Shown: positions 23,849 through 33,578 of the stretch, piece after piece
How the letters are laid out: the number at the start of each line of letters is the position of its first letter
How positions within the stretch are numbered: the stretch's first letter is position 1
NCBI RefSeq assembly: GCF_000472425.1
Contig: NZ_AXAI01000039.1
Span: forward strand, 99 to 38,123
Direction of reading: 5' to 3'
Origin: Bradyrhizobium sp. Tv2a-2
Lineage (GTDB): Bacteria; Pseudomonadota; Alphaproteobacteria; Rhizobiales; Xanthobacteraceae
Length of the DNA: 38,025 nucleotides
Program-made: the position numbers and the translations under genes
Notes under the pieces: model-generated
Databases searched by the model: none
The model's input: only the letters and a program-made list of their open reading frames with translations
What the model was told of the DNA's origin: nothing

Positions 23849-26800
23849 TTACTCGTCCAGAAGGTCGAAGAATTGTTCGACCTTTCTAAACGGCGTGTCG
23901 CGCTCCTTAGTTGTGTGAATGACCCGATCACCGTCACGTTGCAGCGATCGCCCCTTTGATTTTCGAAGACGTCCAGGCAGGAATGTCGCGGCTACTGCCT
24001 CGGGCCCGACGTCAAGTCTTACGATACCTCTTCGTCCGCAGTCGATCCTGAGCCTTGCAGCGGCAAAGAACTCGCGGGCCGTCGGCGGCAATCTGCCGAA
24101 GCGGCGGGAAGTCTCCTCCTCCAGGTCGTCGACTTCGTCTTCGCTTCGGCAACGGGCGGCGCGGGCGTAGATTTCCAGCCGCACCGGCTCCGATTGCACG
24201 TAGCTTGCCGGCAACATGTCTGCGGTCGGCAGATTGAGGTCGGGTACCCACAGACCCGCGGTTCCGTGGTCCGGTTTCTCCGAGGCTAATTTTAGAAGAT
24301 GGCTGTAGAGCACCGGTCCAAACACCTGGAGGTGGCCCGACTGGCGCTCCGAAAGCAGGTCCCCCGCTCCTCTGAGGTCCAGATCGCGCTCGCTGATGGC
24401 AAAACCAGCCCCAGGTTTGTTGAAATCCTTTAGAACCTTGAGCCGCTTCTCAGATCGCTGCGCGTCCGAATCGGTCAGCAAATATGCGAACGCACGCGTT
24501 CCGCCGCGACCCACCCTTCCCCGGAGCTGATGAAGTTGCGCAAGACCGAACCTTTCGGGCCAACAAACAATGATGGTGTTTGCCCGCGGAATATCCAGAC
24601 CGCTCTCCACGATGTTGGTCGCAAGGAGAACGTCAGCCATGCCTTCGACGAAGCTCATCATTCGGTTGTCAATCTCTTCGGCGGGCAACTTGCCGTGGAG
24701 ACAGACGATGCGGAGGTCAGGCGCCGCCGTTTGCACCCGCGCCAACATCGGGTCGAGATCATCGATGCGTGGACATATTAGAAAGCTTTGGCCGTGCCGC
24801 CTTTGTTCGCGGAGCAATGCCGAGACAATAGCGGCATCTGAAAGCGGAGCAATCTTTGTGACAACGGGAAGTCGGCTAACGGGCGGAGAGGCAATCACGC
24901 TGAGATCCCTGAAGCCTGCCAAACCTGCTGCGAGCGTTCGCGGAATCGGCGTGGCACTCATCCAAAGCGTATGGATGGCTTTGGCCAGTTCCGAAAATTT
25001 CGCTTTCTCGGTGGCCCCGAAATGCTGTTCCTCGTCGATGATGACCAAACCAAGGTTGGCGAACTTCACGTCTCCGGAGGCGAGAGCCTGAGTTCCCACC
25101 ACAACCTTCACTCTTCCAGTTTTCAGGCCTTCCTTCGTCGCCCTGGTCTCCGAAGCCGAAGCGGCTCGCGACAAGCTTCCGACCTCGATACCAAACGGAC
25201 TGAAACGCCTGCGGAACGTCGCGAGATGCTGTCTTGCCAAGACTGTCGTCGGTACTACGACGGCCACCTGTTTCCCTGACAGCACGACTGCGGCGGCCGC
25301 ACGCAAAGCGACCTCCGTCTTACCGAACCCGACGTCGCCGCAAATGACCCGGTCCATCGGATGGCCGGACGCAAGATCGTCCAAGACGTCCCGAATGGAC
25401 TTCGCCTGGTCGATTGTCGGGAAATACGGGAAACGTGCGACAAACCTCTCATAGACGGGGGCCGGAGGTACGATTTTCGGGGTTCGCCGGCGACGTCGGT
25501 GGCCGATGTGTTTGGAGAGCTGCTTGCCGACGTTTCGGATTTCGTTCTCCGCTTGTGTACGCCGGGTCCACCATGTACTTCCATCCGCCTTGTCGAGGGT
25601 GAGCTCGCCGAGCTCCGACGCATATGGCCAGATCACGGCAAGATCGTCAGGCGGAACGAGAATGGCACCGTTTCCGGCGAATACGAGCCTGATCACTTCG
25701 CGCAAGGGCCCGTTTCCGGTTGCAACGGTCTGTAGTCCATCCAGCACGGCCAGTCCTCGTTGCAGATGAACGACCACCGTACCTTGCTCCGGCACATCTG
25801 CGTGTTTGAAAGCCGCACTCCAGCTTCTGGCAAGGGGCTGCCAATGATGGGCCCTGCTGCCCAGCAGATCGGAAGCAGTTAAAAAGACGACCGCTTTCCG
25901 GCCAGGCATGACAAACCCCGCATCGAAGTCGGCCAAAAGCGCCCCTTCACGACTGCGTTCGGCCGACGCCGCGTTCCAATCCGCAAAGCGATCCGCCTTG
26001 AGACCGCTCATCCGCTCCATGACGCGTAGATCGTCTTCTTGTGCTGCGACGAAAACCAAACGCGAACCCGCGCGCCGGGCCTGGTCGACGAATGCACGGA
26101 GGGCTTTTCTGGGCGATGAGACCTGAGAGAAGTCCGGCGTGGAAACAAATGGAGCGTGTTGCGGCAGCACGTTCATACGCCTGGCGGCCTGCTTCCAGTC
26201 GCGCCTCCCAAGATATTGGCGCCCACTTTCCGAGCGATTGGCCGCCTCCTCGATTGTGCTAAGCCAGCCGTCGGCGTGCGCCGCAACGCCCGCGTCCGCT
26301 AGCCACTTGGAACGACTACAATAGTCGAACATGGTCGAGCGCTTTCCGCGCATGTTCCCGAGCGCTAACCGCTCCGACATAGGGTCGATGATAAGCTCTT
26401 TCGTCTCAAAAACGATCTCATGTTCTATCGGATCGAACGCCACGATCCGTCGTATGACCCCGCCGGAATGCTCCACTCTGAAGGGACCAAGCGCGCCGGC
26501 AGGAAAGATCTCGAATGTCTTCCCGTGGAACAGCGCGCCACCGGGATAGTCCGCCTCCTCATCCACGTCGTACCCGAGAGACTCAAGCCGCGCCTGCAGG
26601 TCTTGCTCGGAAAACGCGGCACCCACTTTCAAACGAAGGATCAATCGGGACCAACTGGTCGGTGTAGGCAGCCGCTCCATCACGGCCTCAGCCGTGGACA
26701 GCAGCAGGATTGGCTTCTCGGGCTTGGCAAGGCGTCGCAGGACCGAGCTTCGCCTGCCGGCGATTTCACGCGACGGCTCCAGTTGATCGAACGGCAGCGT

Positions 26801-27124
26801 ATTCAGTCTCGGCAAAACAAGCACATCGCACGAACGATCGAGGGCATGAATGACGGCCGCCAGCCGCTCGGCCCTGTTCTCATTTTCGGAGAAAAACACA
26901 ACCCCGTTTCGACCCGACTTTCTCCACTGTGCGAGCAGATGGAGCGCCATCATGCCCAGGGGCGATGACGATGAGATATTCACCCGCGAAAAGGATTTAT
27001 TTCGCTTCGTCGCTCTGCCGGCAACGCGCGCTTTACTGGAACGACCCACTTTGAACTCGTCGTTGATTGGCCACCAGCTGGCGCTGATGGCGGAGAACTG
27101 CTTCGAACTGGCCCGCTCTGACAC
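23849..27124 (-). CDS. Mfd-like transcription-repair coupling factor (second-copy TRCF helicase)
   Basis: A 1091-residue protein colinear with Mfd. The UvrB-like module (about 50-350) has LPFDQLEPSREIAGRRSSVL. A CarD-like RNA-polymerase-interaction region (about 470-540) looks diverged. Two RecA lobes follow: CGDVGFGKTEVALRAA (Walker A, about 595), DEEQHFG (DEEQ box, about 696), SATPIPRTLAAGL (motif III), NIVESGLDIPRAN (motif V, about 841) and HQLRGRVGRGG (motif VI, about 870). A TRCF C-terminal domain (about 960-1060) closes the protein. Canonical Mfd is about 1150-1180 residues, so this is slightly short. The start is a GTG at 27124; the first 45 residues are not family-like, and a start nearer residue 50 is possible. 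It probably removes stalled RNA polymerase or acts on accessory DNA; a housekeeping mfd is expected elsewhere. Confidence 0.9.
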   Translation of the reverse strand: MSERASSKQFSAISASWWPINDEFKVGRSSKARVAGRATKRNKSFSRVNISSSSPLGMMALHLLAQWRKSGRNGVVFFSENENRAERLAAVIHALDRSCDVLVLPRLNTLPFDQLEPSREIAGRRSSVLRRLAKPEKPILLLSTAEAVMERLPTPTSWSRLILRLKVGAAFSEQDLQARLESLGYDVDEEADYPGGALFHGKTFEIFPAGALGPFRVEHSGGVIRRIVAFDPIEHEIVFETKELIIDPMSERLALGNMRGKRSTMFDYCSRSKWLADAGVAAHADGWLSTIEEAANRSESGRQYLGRRDWKQAARRMNVLPQHAPFVSTPDFSQVSSPRKALRAFVDQARRAGSRLVFVAAQEDDLRVMERMSGLKADRFADWNAASAERSREGALLADFDAGFVMPGRKAVVFLTASDLLGSRAHHWQPLARSWSAAFKHADVPEQGTVVVHLQRGLAVLDGLQTVATGNGPLREVIRLVFAGNGAILVPPDDLAVIWPYASELGELTLDKADGSTWWTRRTQAENEIRNVGKQLSKHIGHRRRRRTPKIVPPAPVYERFVARFPYFPTIDQAKSIRDVLDDLASGHPMDRVICGDVGFGKTEVALRAAAAVVLSGKQVAVVVPTTVLARQHLATFRRRFSPFGIEVGSLSRAASASETRATKEGLKTGRVKVVVGTQALASGDVKFANLGLVIIDEEQHFGATEKAKFSELAKAIHTLWMSATPIPRTLAAGLAGFRDLSVIASPPVSRLPVVTKIAPLSDAAIVSALLREQRRHGQSFLICPRIDDLDPMLARVQTAAPDLRIVCLHGKLPAEEIDNRMMSFVEGMADVLLATNIVESGLDIPRANTIIVCWPERFGLAQLHQLRGRVGRGGTRAFAYLLTDSDAQRSEKRLKVLKDFNKPGAGFAISERDLDLRGAGDLLSERQSGHLQVFGPVLYSHLLKLASEKPDHGTAGLWVPDLNLPTADMLPASYVQSEPVRLEIYARAARCRSEDEVDDLEEETSRRFGRLPPTAREFFAAARLRIDCGRRGIVRLDVGPEAVAATFLPGRLRKSKGRSLQRDGDRVIHTTKERDTPFRKVEQFFDLLDE

Positions 27125-28430
27125 GGGAGCCAGCCCAAGCCTACGTACATATGCGAATTCTGTCGCGGACGCACGTGTCCAATCTCAATCATCCCCGTGG
27201 AACACGAATTGAGAATGAGCGCATCTCGATCAGCCCCTATTCGCCGAGCAGATCTTGAGAAGCGGGAACGGCTCATGTGCAATCTGCGGTGCAAGGACGG
27301 GGATGTCCGAATGCCATGATTGCGACCAGCGAGTTCGCCAACCACCACACCACTCCAATGGTCCACTCCTGTAATACCGAACAATCCCGTCAGGCTTACT
27401 TCTTTGAGCAGGCTCCCGGGCTTTTTCGCTCTAGGCCGCTTCGTCGAGGCCATCGGCGTCGGCATGTTTTTCTGTCCAGCCACAGGTTTACGCGGTTTCT
27501 TCGCCGGTTGACGCTCCTCCCTCTCTGTGGGCGTGCTCCCTTCCGGGAGCCGTCGCGGCAGGGTCGCGCGCAATCCTCACGCATGCCAACACGGCTGAGG
27601 TGACACAGGTCGCGGGTTCGCGCCGAGAAGAACAATCGCCATTCCTCGCTGCAAACCTTTATTTCGCGCAAATGACGTCTTGTTCAGCCGGTGTCCGGGT
27701 TGGACATCTCGCCGCGCTTGCATGCTTGGATACCGTTTACCCACAAGACACTGATCGGCGACGTAGGGGATGTAGACCTGCGGTGCTATACGCGCCGACG
27801 GCAACCTCCCACGCCGTCGGCGGCTGCGGTGACGTGACGGTGGAGATCGCGATGATTATGCCGACCCGGCGATGAGCAACACGGACTGCCAGTCTTCATG
27901 TCCGCTTTCTTGGACGTCAACTGGCTTGCACTAAATCCTGCCAGAAAAGAACGTTCGGCTCCAAGTCCACGGACGCCTGTTGGCTCACTCCGCCGACAGC
28001 AGCGAGCCCTCCGGACCTGGTAGCCCCGCGATCGATGCGCCTCGCCTCGTAGGCATCGCTGGCGGCGGCGCGGCACAAGAGCGCATCGATGGCCGTCCGC
28101 TTGGCCATTCCGGACAGGCCGAGATTGCATCAATTAGGTCCGAGACTGGCCGCCGATCGGCGAGGGTGAGAAATGCGAAGTACCTGTGACATCCGTGGTC
28201 CGCCCCACTGGTCAACTACCAGTTTTGGCGAGATGACAGACCCGTGCGACCTATGCCTCAATGTAGGTCGCTCAGGCGCGTTCACTAGCCGACATCACCG
28301 GATCAGCGCACCCATGCATCGATCGACCGGGATTTGATGAATCCCGTTAAGCGTCCACAATCTCGCATTCATTTGCCGTCTCGCGATCCCGGGCTTTTTG
28401 GCGAAGACGCCGAATTTGGAAACGACCACA
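27125..28430. other. Intergenic, no supported gene
   Basis: About 1.3 kb between the divergent Mfd-like and TauD genes. A minus-strand frame (27573 downward) encodes a Lys/Pro-rich stretch but has no proper start and runs into the Mfd-like gene out of frame. Nothing else recognisable. Promoters for both flanking genes should be here. Confidence 0.4.
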
Positions 28431-29528
28431 ATGAGCGAAGCCGCTTTGATCGACAACGCCATTCCGAATGCCGACGTGGTCAAACGCGCGGCCCGCATTG
28501 GCGCTGAAATCAAAAACGTCCATCTGTCCGGTGATTTGCCTGACCAGACGATCGCTGCGATCAACAGTCTGCTGCTCGAGCGCAAGGTCATCTTTTTTCG
28601 CGACCAGAATCATCTCGACAATGCCGAGCAGGAGCGATTTGCTCTTCGCTTCGGAAAGCTTGTGCCTCATCCGACGCTCGGCGCTATCAAGGGAACGGTG
28701 TCGATGATCGAGCTTGATTCGGCGCGCGCCGCCGGCCGCGCAGATCTGTGGCACAGCGATGGCACGTTTCTCGATAGGTACCCCAAGATCGCGGTTCTGC
28801 GCGCGGTTGTGATGCCACCATTTGGCGGCGATACAATCTGGTCAAACACAGCAGCCGCCTATCTCGACCTGCCGGGCCCACTGCAACGGCTTGCGGACGA
28901 ACTCTGGGCCGTTCACAGCAACGCCTTCGATTACGCCGTGATGGCGCGAGGCAGCGAAGCGGATAAAAAGCATTTCGATGAGGTGTTTACCAGAACGATC
29001 TATGAGACCGAGCACCCCGTTGTACGGGTCCATCCGGAGACCGGCGAACGGACGCTGGTTCTTGGTGATGTGGTGCAGCGTTTCGTTGGCATCCCTAAGT
29101 ATGACGGCCAGAAGCTGTTTCAACTGTTCCAATCTCATATCACCACACCCGAAAACACGGTTCGGTGGAGCTGGAAGGAAGGCGATGTCGCGATCTGGGA
29201 CAACCGTGCCACGCAACATTATGCGGTCAATGACTACGGCAACCAGCGTCGCGTCGTTCGGCGCGCCACCATCGATGGCGAGGCGCCCATCGGCGTCGAC
29301 GGGCGGAGCAGCGTAACACGCACGAAGAGCACCAAGGAGTCGCGCGCGAAAGTGCGCCTAGGCACTCGCGATTCTCGCCAGAGCCGAGGCAGACGCATAT
29401 TTCAAGTCGACTTCTCTTCGAGGATCCGCCGGCTTTGCCGACATCAAGGTTCGGCGGTCCTTGCGAAACGAGTGCCAGACGAGCCCGACATCCTTCTTGG
29501 GCAGATGGGCCCGGGTTGGCGTCCATGA
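28431..29528 (+). CDS. TauD/TfdA-family Fe(II)/2-oxoglutarate dioxygenase
   Basis: A 365-residue ORF from the ATG at 28431 (GGAAAC about 9 bases upstream; an in-frame TTG 33 bases earlier is less likely). The domain covers about 15-300: GAEIKNVHLSGDL, then WHSDGTF with the HxD iron ligands (about 107 and 109), TQHYAVNDY with the distal His (about 262) and RRVVRRATI with the 2-oxoglutarate-binding Arg. Such enzymes oxidatively cleave sulfonates, aryloxyacids or similar, consuming oxygen and 2-oxoglutarate; the substrate cannot be told here. Relatives usually end near GVDGR-S plus a short tail, while this ORF runs about 65 residues further in Arg-rich, non-family sequence, so the 3' end is probably altered. 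The core looks functional. Confidence 0.87.
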   Translation: MSEAALIDNAIPNADVVKRAARIGAEIKNVHLSGDLPDQTIAAINSLLLERKVIFFRDQNHLDNAEQERFALRFGKLVPHPTLGAIKGTVSMIELDSARAAGRADLWHSDGTFLDRYPKIAVLRAVVMPPFGGDTIWSNTAAAYLDLPGPLQRLADELWAVHSNAFDYAVMARGSEADKKHFDEVFTRTIYETEHPVVRVHPETGERTLVLGDVVQRFVGIPKYDGQKLFQLFQSHITTPENTVRWSWKEGDVAIWDNRATQHYAVNDYGNQRRVVRRATIDGEAPIGVDGRSSVTRTKSTKESRAKVRLGTRDSRQSRGRRIFQVDFSSRIRRLCRHQGSAVLAKRVPDEPDILLGQMGPGWRP

Positions 29529-29684
29529 GCCAGGCCCGCTCCTTGTTGGTCTCTGCCGGCCAACCTCTGAGTTGCGCCTTTAGGCGCTGTCCGCTGCGGC
29601 AGCGTTTCGAGGCATGCGAACACTCGCCATTTATTGCGTCGCTTGCGAGCGGCGGATTCGACGAAAGCTGAGGCCAAACCAAAT

Positions 29685-30284
29685 ATGATACCAAATATGA
29701 TATCGGAGTCGGAAATCAGATCTGCGGACACAACGATCCGGGCGAACACCATCTGGACGATTGTGCTCGGCTTCGCAGCCGACCCGCTCGCGCGTTGGAC
29801 TTGGCCGGACCCCTGCGAATACTTCCGGACCATGCCTCAGTTCGTTGCCGCCACGGGCGGCAGGGCGTTCGAACACAGGACAGCTTACGTGACAAAGGCA
29901 ATTCGTGCCGCCGCTTTGTGGCTCCCGCCCGGCGTCGACCAAGATGAAAAAGCGTTGGACCAAATCATGGCTCACTCCCTGCGCCCGGAGATCGCGGAAG
30001 ATATGGCGCGCTTAAGGCGGAGCATGGCTGAGCATCGTCCCCCCGAGCCACATTGGTATCTGCCTCTCATAGCCGCCGACCCGAATTGGCTGGGCCAAGG
30101 ACTTGGCACATTGCTAATGAAGCACGCTCTTCGGCGATGTGATGAGGAAGGCATCGCCGCCTACCTCGAAAGTTCGAATCCGGAAAACGTCTCGTTTTAT
30201 CAACGTCATGGATTCACGATCGTCGGCAAGATTCAACACGGTTCTTCGCCGACGCTCACGCCAATGTCGAGACAAGCTTCTTGA
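29685..30284 (+). CDS. GNAT-family N-acetyltransferase
   Basis: A 199-residue protein from the ATG at 29685; the next in-frame ATG at 29697 is equally possible. The last third is a clear GNAT core: HWYLPLIAADPNWLGQGLGT (the acetyl-CoA pyrophosphate loop Q-x-x-G-x-G), LLMKHALRRCDEEGIAAYLE and NPENVSFYQRHGFTIVGKI. It transfers an acetyl group from acetyl-CoA to an amine; the substrate is unknown. The start region holds a 12-base near-tandem repeat (AAATATGATA twice), which supplies both ATGs. It follows the TauD gene by 156 bases in the same direction, but nothing links them functionally. Confidence 0.88.
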   Translation: MIPNMISESEIRSADTTIRANTIWTIVLGFAADPLARWTWPDPCEYFRTMPQFVAATGGRAFEHRTAYVTKAIRAAALWLPPGVDQDEKALDQIMAHSLRPEIAEDMARLRRSMAEHRPPEPHWYLPLIAADPNWLGQGLGTLLMKHALRRCDEEGIAAYLESSNPENVSFYQRHGFTIVGKIQHGSSPTLTPMSRQAS

Positions 30285-30500
30285 GCGAATTCCGATACGC
30301 ACCGTCGCTACCTTCGGCTATCCCAGCGATCGACATGAACCACCGCCCAAAAGGCCCTCATGCCAAAAGGATATGAGAGCCCGTCGACCGTCCCCTCGCC
30401 CACATTTTGGAGCCCGGCTCTAAATTGCAGAGCATCAGTCTTCCATGGCATGCGCGCTTCAAGATCGCGCCGCCGCCCGCCCTGTCGTAAGCTTCAAGAC
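30285..30500. other. Gap between convergent GNAT and porin genes
   Basis: About 215 bases. A weak imperfect inverted repeat near 30352-30393 (CCTCAT / ATGAG core) could terminate the GNAT transcript. Nothing else seen. Confidence 0.35.
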
Positions 30501-32085
30501 TTAGAAGAATACTGATGTCGACACGAACAAATTCAGAGCATGTCCCGTTCGAGGCGTGTGTATGATGCCTGTCGGGCTATTGATGTATGCCAGCCCTACG
30601 CTACCGTATATGCCCGGTGCCAGATGCGCGGATACGTTCCCGCGACCGCTGTCGTGTCGCGATGCACGAGATGTCCTTGAGCCAAAGCAGCATCCACGGC
30701 ACAATTGCTCCAAACGGTATTAGTGGCGACAATAGCAATCTGATCAGTGGGCCGGCTCCCGAACAGTCCCTTCGCATACAGGCGAAGCTCGTAATACTGG
30801 CTGACCCTGTTCAGGTCGGGCGGAGCGTACATCACAGAAAAGCCGCCATAGATACCACGAGCCGCCGAGCTACGGACGTCAGACTGCCAGAGCTGTCTGT
30901 CCGCGGCTACATAGTAGATGCTGTTCGCGTTCGCCCTTGGTTGCTCCGGATGCTGCAGGTTCGTGTAGCTGCTGTTGTTGAAACCGGCACCCGCCCGCAA
31001 CCAGGTCTCGGGCAACCCCGGAGCAGCTTTGTTCTTGTAGCCACTTTCGTTGAGTAGAAGAACGCCCGCATTCGCGGTACTCCAATTCAGGCCGGCCGGA
31101 TTTTCCGCAATCTGCGCAAGTTGACCGTCCGGACTAAGTGAGCGCTGGATTGAAATCCTATTGTAGAAGCGATCATCGAAATTGTATTTCAGATTGAGAG
31201 CTGGTGTCGGCGCTGCGTTGTTGCTCATGCCTGCCTGATACAGGATATTTGAGGAAGCTCCGAAAACATTTGCCGCTGCGTTCCCTCCAACGACCGTACC
31301 TGCGAACTCGTTTATATTTCTGAGGTAACCCGCTTTGATTTCAAGCTTCCCACCGAAGAACGTCTGATAGTACGCGATTGTATTGAGTCCCGCCCGATCC
31401 GGTCCGCCAGGCTTCCATGTCCAATACTGCTGTTCTGCGCCAACGATGATCTGACCATCGGGAATCCCGAAGCGGCTGAGATCGTAGGTCACGAACATGA
31501 AATTAAGCGTACTAAATGTTGGGTTCTGACCTGCATACAGCTGATCGCGAATGGTGCTTCTGGCTGCATTCGGCAATTGATTGGATATGAACGTATTTAC
31601 TGAACCGCCGACATAACCGATTCCGACCTCTGCCAGCGCAGATCTCGCTCCGCCGTTATCCCGATCTATCGTATCAGCAGGCGGAGGTATAACAAGCCAC
31701 ATACCTTTTTCACGGAGGTTTTCGAACTTCGCGAATTGGTCGGTCTTTTTCTGAGTTGTATTCCCAGAAGCATGATCTGCACTTTTGCGCCTTGAGGTAG
31801 ACGCGTTGGTATGTTGCGCCGGTGCCGGGCTGGTGACGAGATGCACCGTTCGTTCGACGGGATGGCTTCGGAACTTCGTGGCCGGATCGGTCTGCTTGTG
31901 AGTTCGTCTTTCAGAGACGTCATCCGGGGTGTCAGATTTGGCATCGGGCACGTTGGCGGATCGTACCCCGTCGAACCGCCGACGAGCCCCGTCGCTAGCG
32001 ACAGCGCGACAGCCAGTCCTCCTTGCCTCCTGGGCCGTCGGAAGCTGAAAGCTGGCGCCGCAGCCGAGTATATTCGGATCGACAT
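30501..32085 (-). pseudogene. OprB-type carbohydrate-selective porin, frameshifted
   Basis: The central 400 codons are clear porin: GYVGGSVNTFISNQLPNAAR, GQIIVGAEQQYWTW, LNTIAYYQTFFGGKLEIKAG, ALNLKYNFDDRFYN and SQYYELRLYAKGLFGSRPTD. The N-terminus (ATG 32085) encodes a signal peptide with RRPRRQGGLAVALSLATGLV, but it is out of frame with the rest; the switch lies near 31960-31975 and needs one base. Near the C-terminus, AVAGTY is followed by out-of-frame PRIWHRAYTVA; restoring one T near 30632 gives SAHLAPGIYGSVGLAYI and the natural beta-barrel ending LFVSTSVFF (stop at 30501). An intact version would be an outer-membrane sugar channel of about 525 residues. At least two frameshifts make it a pseudogene unless the sequence has errors. 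Confidence 0.82.
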
Positions 32086-33578
32086 GGCCACGACGCTGCA
32101 AGCATGCATAGTAAGCGAAATCGAGTAGGTGCCGGCGTTGTTCGGTTCCGCTCCGCGACATAGCTCGCGGCGGCAGGGCGGATCGCAGTTGCGCCAGCAA
32201 ACCGAGAGGAGCGACCTGCCTCCTCCACACTGGGCCGAGGATTTCGCTTGTTCATAGCGTTCTGCTCGCAGAAGACGTCTCGGCGAAGAGAATGAGCTCT
32301 CGTTCGGCAGCACGGCGGCGCGCATGCGCCACGACTGGTCGGCACCATGAAGCTTCATTGCCGTCCCAATCGTCGAGGCGTCCTGTAATCGATAGCTTCG
32401 ACAGGAGAATGTTGGTAGGCGCGCGCTAGCCGATCGCGCGAGAAGCTTCATCATGGGCTTCCAAGGGAGGGAGAGATCGCGTTGGAGGTTGGACGTTGAT
32501 AGCTTCGGGCGGGTCAACACATCCATAGAGTCGATGGCGCGGCCCAGATCCATATAGCGTCCATCCTGACTTCGGTGATACGTGGTTCCGCGACTTCGTT
32601 CCACGATTGCCATGTGTTCTCTACCTCCATCAATTGCCAGAGTTGGCAGTTGACGGGGCACAAGGCATTGCCTTCGACGCTGGATCGAACGCAGTGCGGC
32701 ATTGACGAACTCTGGCCATGCATCGCTCAGTCTCCACCAGGCAAGAATGTCAGTCGCTGGTGGGCACTCAATCGCTCGGTCTTATTGCGAGTTTCACCAT
32801 AAGCGTCACCGCTGGAGGTGCGACCATGTCCATCCATGTCGGCTCTCGGCCTGACTTCTCAAAGCCGGGTTGTCGCATCTCCTACGTGTGTCGCAATTGC
32901 GTCGGCCCGCCTAGCGGCCTGAACCGGATGCAATCCTTTTCAAGCCCTTGGCTGAACGCCAGCTTTCGCGAGTATCACAACTGGTACGGCAATTGCTGCT
33001 CTCGTCTCTAGTCCCGTCAGTTTTAGAGCAGCAGCGCATGTATATCGTTCTCTGCGCAGAGCACGTCGGCGACGCCGCGAAGGTCCGCCCGCGGCGAGGC
33101 AGCAATGGCTACACGTTGCACGAATATCGGCGCGCCCCGCCATGGGGACCAACGGTGAGCGCTGAACTCGGGCCTGACACTCGACGGCGGGCGTACGCTA
33201 CGCCAGAGAAAATGCTCAGTTTTCTCCGCCTCTTCGGGCGGATCGCTGACCTTCGGAACCGATGCCTCCGCGCTGCCCACGCAGTTCTGCGCTGGCTTGC
33301 CGGTTGCCAATCATGTGTCGGTGAGCGCGATCGGCAAAAGCCGGCAGAGAGCGCGGTCGGCCTGATCTCATCTCTGCGTGTGAACGCCATGGTCGACGAT
33401 ACGCCGCAACTCGAGCGGAGGATCGGCAGGAGGCGCGGCGCGGCATAGCTCACGCACCTCCCCAGGCAGAGCAGTGTTTCCAATGCTTAATCGTTCGATC
33501 GAGCAGCCCCTGCCCATAGTAACGTCACGGCTGTTTCTTGCGTCCCCCACGCCCACTGAAGGTAGAGCTATCACCAGT
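32086..33578. other. Intergenic, no supported gene
   Basis: About 1.5 kb. Overlapping frames on both strands have no family motifs. Nothing resembling a transposase, RNA gene or strong repeat was seen. Low GC-rich bias compared with backbone genes. Confidence 0.4.

Noticed and set aside
26980..27573. Minus-strand frame starting with a Lys/Pro-rich segment
   Set aside because: Starts at TTG, overlaps the 5' end of the Mfd-like gene in another frame, and only about 35 residues look protein-like.
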